Origin: XN24 sp047921455
GTDB taxonomy: Bacteria > Pseudomonadota > Gammaproteobacteria > Steroidobacterales > XN24
Length of the DNA: 7,852 nucleotides
Direction of reading: 5' to 3'
Assembly: GCA_047921455.1 (NCBI GenBank)
Contig: JBLRWC010000065.1
Span: 1-7,852, forward strand
Part shown: one piece after another, positions 1 through 7,852 of the stretch
Position numbering within the stretch: position 1 is the stretch's first letter
Layout: the number at the start of each line of letters is the position of its first letter
Notes under the pieces: generated by a model
Told to the model about the DNA's origin: nothing
The model's database searches: none
What the model saw: only the letters and a program-made list of their open reading frames with translations
Program-made: the position numbers and the translations under genes

Positions 1-56
1 CCAATCGTCCCCACATTCACGTGCGGCTTCGTACGCTCGAATTTCGACTTGGACAC
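1..56 (-). CDS. tuf: Elongation factor Tu, N-terminal fragment (cut by window edge)
   Basis: EF-Tu is the GTPase that brings aminoacyl-tRNA to the ribosomal A site. Only the first 18 codons plus two bases are present. They read (V/M)SKSKFERTKPHVNVGTI, which matches the conserved EF-Tu N-terminus (SKxKFERTKPHVNVGTIGH), the strand leading into the G1 loop; the G motifs lie outside the window. The start is GTG at 54-56. It is favoured because the homology begins exactly there, because GAGG sits 8 nt upstream, and because E. coli tufA also starts with GTG. The gene follows fusA after 49 bp with no visible terminator or promoter, so it is most likely the last gene of the rpsL-rpsG-fusA-tuf operon. 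Which tuf copy this is, if there are two, cannot be known. Confidence 0.96.
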   Translation of the reverse strand, partial: MSKSKFERTKPHVNVGTI

Positions 57-64
57 AGCGTGTA

Positions 65-68
65 CCTC
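65..68 (-). promoter_or_regulatory. tuf ribosome-binding site
   Basis: On the coding strand GAGG (inside AACGAGGTA) lies 8 nt before the GTG at 54-56. It supports GTG rather than any ATG as the tuf start. The same 9-mer AACGAGGTA precedes fusA. Confidence 0.75.
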
Positions 69-105
69 GTTCTTTCCTGTCTTTGTCCTTCCCGGGCCCG
101 AGAGC

Positions 106-2199
106 TCAGGAAGCCTTCTTGATCACGGCATCGGCGACGTTGTTGGGCGCCTCGTTGTAGTGACCGAACTCCATTGAATAGGTCGCGCGCCCCTGGCTCA
201 TGGAGCGCAGGTCGGTCGCGTAGCCGAACATCTCGGCCAGCGGCACCTCGGCACGGATAATGCGGCCCGAAGGCGCCTCTTCCATGCCTTGCACCAGGCC
301 GCGACGCCGGTTCAGGTCGCCCATGACGTCGCCCATGTAATCCTCGGGCGTCACCACCTCGACCTTCATGATGGGCTCCAGCAGGACCGGCTTCGCCTTG
401 CTGCAGGCCTCCTTGAAAGCCATCGAGCCGGCGATCTTGAACGCCATTTCGCTCGAGTCGACGTCGTGGTACGAACCGTCGAACAGCGTGACCTTGACGT
501 CCACCACGGGGTAGCCGGCGAGCACGCCGCTGCCCAGCTGCTCCTGGATACCCTTGTCCACCGCGGGGATGTACTCCTTCGGGATGACACCGCCGACGAT
601 CTTGTTCTCGAACACGTAGCCTTCGCCCGGCTCCTGCGGCTCGAGTGTGATCCAGACGTGGCCGAACTGGCCGCGGCCGCCGCTCTGGCGGACAAAGCGC
701 CCTTCCTGCTCGACCTTCTGGCGGATGGTCTCGCGGTAAGCCACCTGCGGCTTGCCGACGTTCGCCTCCACCTTGAATTCACGCTTCATGCGATCGACGA
801 TGATCTCGAGATGGAGTTCGCCCATGCCGGAAATGATGGTCTGGCCGGACTCCTCGTCAGTATGGACGCGGAACGAGGGGTCTTCTTGCGCGAGCTTCGA
901 CAGCGCGAGGCCCATCTTCTCCTGGTCCGCCTTGGTCTTGGGCTCTACCGCAACGGAGATGACCGGGTCGGGGAATTCCATCCGCTCCAGCATGACGATC
1001 TCCTTGAGATCGCACAGCGTGTCGCCGGTGGTCACATCCTTGAGGCCCACCGCAGCGGCGATGTCGCCGGCCCGGACCTGCTTGATTTCCTTGCGCTCGT
1101 TGGCGTGCATCTGGAGGATGCGGCCGATGCGCTCCTTCTTGCCCTTGACGGCGTTATAAATGGTGTCGCCGGACGACAGCACGCCCGAATACACGCGGAA
1201 AAACGTCAGGTTGCCGACGAAGGGATCGGTGGCAATCTTGAAGGCCAGCGCGGCGAACGGCTCCTCGTCATCCGCATGGCGCTCTGCGGCGCCGCCATCT
1301 TCCAGCAGACCCTGGATGGCGGGCACTTCCATCGGCGACGGCATGTACTCGATGACCGCATCGAGCATCGCCTGCACGCCCTTGTTCTTGAAGGCCGAGC
1401 CGCACAGCACCGGCACCACTTCGTTGCGCAGCGTCCGCTGGCGCAAGCCGAGCTTGATTTCCTCATCGCTCAGCTCGAGGGTTTCGATGTACTTGCTGGT
1501 CAACTCCTCGTTGCCCTCGGCAGCGGCCTCGACGAGGTGGCCGCGCCATTCCTCGCACAGCTCGACCATGTCGGCGGGAATGTCATGCAACTCGAAAGTC
1601 GTTCCCTGGGTCGCTTCGTCCCAGATGACCGCCTTCATCCGCAGCAGGTCCACGACGCCGCGGAAAGTCTCCTCGGCCCCGATCGGTAGCTGGATCGGCA
1701 CCGCGTTGGCGCGCAGCCGCTCTTTCATCTGCTTGACGACGCGCAGGAAGTTCGCGCCCGGGCGGTCCATCTTGTTGACGAAGGCCATGCGCGGCACGCG
1801 GTACTTGTCCGCCTGGCGCCAGACCGTCTCGGACTGCGGCTCGACGCCGCCGACCGAACAAAACACCGCTACCGCGCCGTCGAGCACGCGTAACGAGCGC
1901 TCCACCTCGATAGTGAAGTCGACGTGCCCGGGGGTATCGATGATGTTGATGCGGTGCTCGGGGAAGCTTTGGTCCATCCCCCTCCAGAAGCAGGTGGTCG
2001 CGGCGGAGGTGATGGTGATGCCACGCTCCTGCTCCTGTTCCATCCAGTCCATCACGGCCGCGCCGTCGTGCACCTCGCCAATCTTGTGGGAGATGCCCGT
2101 ATAGAACAGGACGCGTTCCGTCGTCGTCGTCTTGCCGGCATCGATGTGCGCCATGATGCCGATATTGCGATAACGCTCGATGGGTGTCGTGCGAGCCAC
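106..2199 (-). CDS. fusA: Elongation factor G
   Basis: EF-G is the cytosolic GTPase that drives tRNA-mRNA translocation and, with ribosome recycling factor, splits post-termination ribosomes. The 697-residue protein is full length (E. coli has 704). All G motifs are visible: AHIDAGKT at 17-24 (G1), RGITI at 59-63 (G2), DTPGH at 88-92 with catalytic His92 (G3), NKMD at 142-145 (G4) and GSAF at 267-270 (G5). Domain II follows at about 300-395, domain III at about 405-480, domain IV at about 480-602 with the RQSGGRGQFG segment (504-513) and the tip loop GSYHDVDSS (His578), and domain V to the C-terminus. The start is GTG at 2197-2199; GAGG lies 9 nt upstream and the family N-terminus MARTTPIERYRNIGI begins there. 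The gene lies 45 bp after rpsG and 49 bp before tuf, so co-transcription is likely. The sequence is of the canonical translocase type, not a tetracycline-resistance or EF-G2 paralogue. Confidence 0.99.
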   Translation of the reverse strand: MARTTPIERYRNIGIMAHIDAGKTTTTERVLFYTGISHKIGEVHDGAAVMDWMEQEQERGITITSAATTCFWRGMDQSFPEHRINIIDTPGHVDFTIEVERSLRVLDGAVAVFCSVGGVEPQSETVWRQADKYRVPRMAFVNKMDRPGANFLRVVKQMKERLRANAVPIQLPIGAEETFRGVVDLLRMKAVIWDEATQGTTFELHDIPADMVELCEEWRGHLVEAAAEGNEELTSKYIETLELSDEEIKLGLRQRTLRNEVVPVLCGSAFKNKGVQAMLDAVIEYMPSPMEVPAIQGLLEDGGAAERHADDEEPFAALAFKIATDPFVGNLTFFRVYSGVLSSGDTIYNAVKGKKERIGRILQMHANERKEIKQVRAGDIAAAVGLKDVTTGDTLCDLKEIVMLERMEFPDPVISVAVEPKTKADQEKMGLALSKLAQEDPSFRVHTDEESGQTIISGMGELHLEIIVDRMKREFKVEANVGKPQVAYRETIRQKVEQEGRFVRQSGGRGQFGHVWITLEPQEPGEGYVFENKIVGGVIPKEYIPAVDKGIQEQLGSGVLAGYPVVDVKVTLFDGSYHDVDSSEMAFKIAGSMAFKEACSKAKPVLLEPIMKVEVVTPEDYMGDVMGDLNRRRGLVQGMEEAPSGRIIRAEVPLAEMFGYATDLRSMSQGRATYSMEFGHYNEAPNNVADAVIKKAS

Positions 2200-2208
2200 G
2201 TTAAATTA

Positions 2209-2212
2209 CCTC
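2209..2212 (-). promoter_or_regulatory. fusA ribosome-binding site
   Basis: GAGG on the coding strand, within AACGAGGTA, is 9 nt upstream of the GTG at 2197-2199. It fixes GTG as the start of fusA, where no ATG is available at the conserved N-terminus. Confidence 0.75.
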
Positions 2213-2244
2213 GTTGTCCTGATTTCGGACGGCAGGCCGCCGGG

Positions 2245-2724
2245 TTACCAGCGGTAGTGCGAAAAGGCCTTGTTGGCCTCGGCCATCCGGTGCGTGTCTT
2301 CGCGCTTCTTCACCGCCGCGCCGCGGCTGTCAGCAGCATCCATCAGCTCGTTGGCCAGGCGCTGAGACATCGACTTTTCGCCGCGCGCGCGGGCCGCGTC
2401 GATCAACCAGCGCATCGCCAGGGTCTGGCGGCGTACCGCACGGACCTCGACGGGCACCTGGTAGGTGGCGCCGCCAACCCGGCGGGACTTCACCTCGACC
2501 ATCGGCTTAACATTCTCGAGCGCCTGCTCGAGGATATCCACCGCCTGCTCAGGCGGCATCTTGCGCCGGTCCGAGATCTGGTCGATGGCGCCGTACAAAA
2601 TCCGCTCCGCCACGGACTTCTTACCGCTTTCCATGACCATGTTCATGAATTTCGACAGCGTCTCGCTGCCGTAAACCGGATCGGGGAGGATAAGGCGCTT
2701 GGGCGCTTGAGTACGTCTGGACAT
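2245..2724 (-). CDS. rpsG: 30S ribosomal protein S7
   Basis: S7 is a primary 16S rRNA-binding protein that nucleates assembly of the 30S head and contacts E-site tRNA and mRNA. In E. coli it is also the translational repressor of the str operon. The 159-residue product shows the family signatures ILPDPVYGS (12-20), ENVKPMVEVKSRRVGG (70-85), TYQVPVEVR (87-95), AMRWLIDAAR (103-112) and the C-terminal RMAEANKAFSHYRW (146-159). It ends at HYRW, like the short form common in bacteria, and lacks the C-terminal extension of E. coli K-12 S7. The segment around 50-65 (ISDRRKMPPEQAVDI) is about three residues longer than in E. coli. ATG at 2722-2724 is the start, with a modest AGG 7 nt upstream. The spacer to rpsL is only 33 bp. 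Confidence 0.99.
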   Translation of the reverse strand: MSRRTQAPKRLILPDPVYGSETLSKFMNMVMESGKKSVAERILYGAIDQISDRRKMPPEQAVDILEQALENVKPMVEVKSRRVGGATYQVPVEVRAVRRQTLAMRWLIDAARARGEKSMSQRLANELMDAADSRGAAVKKREDTHRMAEANKAFSHYRW

Positions 2725-2757
2725 GGGACTACCTGGCCGACTTCATGAATGGGAGCG

Positions 2758-3132
2758 TCACGACTTGGGACGCTTGGCGCCGTACTTGGAACGGCCCTGC
2801 CGGCGATCGCTGACGCCGGCGCAATCGAGCGTGCCGCGCACCGTGTGATAGCGGACGCCCGGCAGATCCTTGACGCGGCCGCCGCGAATGAGCACCACCG
2901 AGTGCTCCTGCAGATTGTGGCCCTCGCCACCGATGTAGCTGGTCACTTCGTAACCGTTGGTCAGCCGGACACGCGCGACCTTCCGCAGCGCCGAGTTCGG
3001 CTTCTTCGGGGTCGTCGTGTAGACGCGGGTGCAAACGCCCCTGCGCTGCGGGCTGGCCTGCAACGCAGGTACCGCCGTCTTTTCTTTCTGGGTCCGACGC
3101 GGCTTGCGGACGAGCTGGTTGATCGTAGCCAT
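2758..3132 (-). CDS. rpsL: 30S ribosomal protein S12
   Basis: S12 sits at the 30S decoding centre and helps monitor codon-anticodon pairing; it is the classical target of streptomycin-resistance mutations. The 124-residue protein has the same length as E. coli S12 and aligns throughout: MATINQLVRKPR at the N-terminus, GVCTRVYTTTPKKPNSALRK (32-51), and GGEGHNLQEHSVVLIRGGRV (68-87) followed by KDLPGVRYHTVRG. Lys43 and Lys88 (42 and 87 when Met is not counted) are the wild-type, streptomycin-sensitive residues. Asp89 is the position beta-methylthiolated by RimO in E. coli. ATG at 3130-3132 is chosen because homology begins there. The reading frame stays open upstream to 3279, but that extension would begin inside the promoter. 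The Shine-Dalgarno is weak (AGAG, 5 nt from ATG). It is the first gene after the promoter and leader described separately. Confidence 0.99.
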   Translation of the reverse strand: MATINQLVRKPRRTQKEKTAVPALQASPQRRGVCTRVYTTTPKKPNSALRKVARVRLTNGYEVTSYIGGEGHNLQEHSVVLIRGGRVKDLPGVRYHTVRGTLDCAGVSDRRQGRSKYGAKRPKS

Positions 3133-3144
3133 ATATTCTCTATT

Positions 3145-3174
3145 CCCGGTTTCGCCTGACGCAGAAAAACCGGG
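3145..3174 (-). repeat. Inverted repeat overlapping the terminator 3' arm, next to rpsL
   Basis: CCCGGTTT (coding strand, 3174-3167) and AAACCGGG (3152-3145) are perfect 8-bp complements around a 14-nt loop. The first arm consists of the last bases of the terminator stem plus part of its T-tract, so this hairpin and the complete terminator cannot coexist. Because the second arm is made after the termination point, it could only form in read-through RNA, where it ends 12 nt before the rpsL ATG and leaves the AGAG free. Confidence 0.6.
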
Positions 3175-3191
3175 CCGCCTTCGGCGGCCCG
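3164..3191 (-). terminator. Intrinsic terminator inside the rpsL leader (probable attenuator)
   Basis: On the coding strand CGGGCCGCC (3191-3183), loop GAA, GGCGGCCCG (3179-3171) form a perfect 9-bp GC-rich stem, followed by GTTTTTC (T-tract 3169-3165). This is the textbook form of a rho-independent terminator. It lies downstream of the only good promoter in the gap and 32 bp before the rpsL ATG, with no room for another promoter behind it. Ribosomal-protein mRNA must therefore read through it. It may also limit read-through from rpoBC. Confidence 0.85.
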
Positions 3192-3250
3192 CTTCCCCGG
3201 TGGAAACTTGTGCAGGCCGTTTTTTTGCGCGGCCTGTGCTGAGCCCGAGG

Positions 3251-3279
3251 ATTTTAGGAACCGGACCCCGCACTGTCAA
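3251..3279 (-). promoter_or_regulatory. Sigma70-type promoter of the rpsL (str) operon
   Basis: On the coding strand TTGACA (3279-3274, a perfect -35) is separated by 17 bp from TAAAAT (3256-3251, five of six consensus -10 bases). The likely start is near 3244-3246. The bases between the -10 and the start, CCTCGGG, are GC-rich, as at ribosomal promoters repressed by ppGpp and DksA. An A-tract (AAAAAT at 3297-3292, about -50) could act as a distal UP-element half. The promoter begins only about 20 bp after the rpoC stop. It gives the r-protein and elongation-factor genes a start independent of rpoBC. Confidence 0.82.
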
Positions 3280-3297
3280 GCACGGGGTCCGATTTTT
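3262..3297 (+). terminator. Perfect inverted repeat with plus-strand T-tract after rpoC
   Basis: CGGACCCCG (3262-3270), a 12-nt loop and CGGGGTCCG (3283-3291) form a perfect 9-bp stem. On the plus strand ATTTTT (3292-3297) follows, so the element has intrinsic-terminator form only for transcripts running antisense toward rpoC. On the coding strand the stem is followed by GTTCCTAAAAT, which is a poor T-tract, so it is not a convincing rpoBC terminator. Its loop contains the -35 box and its downstream arm fills part of the promoter spacer, so it could equally be a DNA-level operator. Confidence 0.55.
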
Positions 3298-3299
3298 AC

Positions 3300-7511
<4,212 letters not shown>

Positions 7512-7516
7512 CGCTT

Positions 7517-7522
7517 CACCTT
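7517..7522 (-). promoter_or_regulatory. rpoC ribosome-binding site
   Basis: AAGGTG on the coding strand (continuing as AAGGTGA) precedes the rpoC ATG by 5 nt and matches the anti-Shine-Dalgarno well. It abuts the small hairpin at 7523-7535. Confidence 0.75.
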
Positions 7523-7535
7523 CCCCCTGTGGGGG
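7523..7535 (-). repeat. 5-bp hairpin immediately upstream of the rpoC ribosome-binding site
   Basis: CCCCC-ACA-GGGGG on the coding strand is a compact all-GC stem whose 3' arm runs directly into the AAGGTGA Shine-Dalgarno. It could stack next to or modulate access to that site. There is no T-tract, so it is not a terminator. Confidence 0.5.
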
Positions 7536-7542
7536 CTAAATT

Positions 7543-7557
7543 CTGTCCTGTCCTGTC
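7543..7557. repeat. Three tandem CTGTC units in the rpoB-rpoC gap
   Basis: Plus-strand CTGTC is repeated three times without interruption (GACAG on the coding strand) between the two hairpins of the gap. It is short, and no function is evident. Confidence 0.5.
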
Positions 7558-7564
7558 CGTACCC

Positions 7565-7583
7565 GCGCAGCCCTGGGCTGCGC
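7565..7583 (-). repeat. Perfect hairpin directly after the rpoB stop codon
   Basis: On the coding strand GCGCAGCC, loop CAG, GGCTGCGC form an 8-bp perfect stem whose first base follows the TGA stop without a gap. The next bases are GGGTACGG, with no T-tract, so it does not look like an intrinsic terminator. A role in mRNA protection, processing or polymerase pausing between rpoB and rpoC is possible. Confidence 0.6.

Positions 7584-7852
<269 letters not shown>

Larger units (their letters stand above)
3145..3246 (-). promoter_or_regulatory. Structured 5' leader of rpsL-rpsG-fusA-tuf, attenuator-like
   Basis: The leader from the predicted start (about 3244-3246) to the rpsL ATG is about 112 nt and has several competing stems on the coding strand. 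Stem 1 is CAGGCCG (3236-3230) with CGGCCTG (3219-3213), around a loop ending in seven A. The candidate antiterminator pairs CGGCCTGC (3219-3212) with GCGGGCCG (3192-3185), 8 bp with one G-U; TTTCC (3206-3202) can pair with GGGAA inside it. The terminator is 3191-3171, and a last repeat is 3174-3145. Stem 1 and the antiterminator share one arm; the antiterminator and the terminator share another. No ATG, GTG or TTG leader-peptide start is visible after the predicted +1, so a protein, small molecule or polymerase-level signal is more likely than translation-coupled attenuation. Function is inferred from layout only. Confidence 0.6.

Noticed and set aside
93..100. CGGGCCCG palindrome in the fusA-tuf gap as a terminator
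   Set aside because: It is an 8-bp DNA palindrome with no room for a loop and no T-tract; fusA and tuf are expected to be co-transcribed.
289..1689. Plus-strand open frame of 466 codons opposite fusA
   Set aside because: Same shadow effect. EF-G on the minus strand is intact and conserved over this whole stretch, and the plus-strand product resembles no family I recognise.
2200..2244. Small CGGC/GCCG stem in the rpsG-fusA gap
   Set aside because: Only 4 bp with no T-tract; expected by chance in sequence this GC-rich.
1924..2748. Plus-strand open frame running across fusA, rpsG and their spacer
   Set aside because: Antisense to two conserved genes, with low-complexity His/Arg/Leu-rich translation typical of GC-rich shadows.
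3133..3279. A 173-residue N-terminally extended S12 starting at TTG (3279)
   Set aside because: The proposed start is the -35 box itself, upstream of the likely transcript start. S12 homology begins at the ATG at 3130-3132 and gives the standard 124 residues. The open frame reflects high GC content.
3262..3291. The inverted repeat after rpoC as the rpoBC operon terminator
   Set aside because: On the coding strand the stem is followed by GTTCCTAAAAT, not a T-tract. The better coding-strand terminator is the 3171-3191 stem.

Overview
The window carries a contiguous, fully minus-strand block of core gene-expression genes. In transcription order (high to low coordinates) these are the 3' end of rpoB, complete rpoC, a 167-bp regulatory gap, complete rpsL, rpsG and fusA, and the first 18 codons of tuf. 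This is the rpoBC-str arrangement. The gene order, the near-collinear alignment of RpoC with the E. coli protein (key residues fall at identical numbers), the large lineage-specific RpoC insertion and the RpoB C-terminus (MYKNIVDG, INIELDED) point to a GC-rich member of the Gammaproteobacteria outside the enterics, where rpoC and rpsL are adjacent. The genus cannot be named from this window.

Layout. 7852-7584: RpoB C-terminus. 7583-7512: rpoB-rpoC gap with a perfect 8-bp hairpin directly after the rpoB stop, three tandem CTGTC units and a 5-bp hairpin directly before the rpoC ribosome-binding site. 7511-3300: RpoC, 1403 residues, intact. 3299-3133: rpoC-rpsL gap. 3132-2758: S12. 2724-2245: S7. 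2199-106: EF-G (GTG start). 56-1: start of EF-Tu (GTG start). No stretch longer than 300 bases lacks a gene.

The genes work together in macromolecule synthesis: RpoB and RpoC form the RNA polymerase active centre, S12 and S7 are 30S decoding-site and head proteins, and EF-G and EF-Tu drive translocation and aminoacyl-tRNA delivery.

The part worth a second look is the rpoC-rpsL gap. It holds a near-consensus sigma70 promoter (TTGACA, 17-bp spacer, TAAAAT) with its -35 box in the loop of a perfect 9-bp inverted repeat. About 55-60 nt downstream of the probable start lies a textbook intrinsic terminator on the coding strand. The leader also contains overlapping, mutually exclusive inverted repeats, including a possible antiterminator. 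Together these look like a transcription-attenuation leader controlling rpsL-rpsG-fusA-tuf. Leader attenuators before rpsL have been predicted in other bacteria, as I recall from Rfam families for Pseudomonas and Rickettsia, so the idea has precedent. Whether this leader belongs to a described family cannot be told here. I see no mobile element, CRISPR array, tRNA, rRNA or novel protein system.
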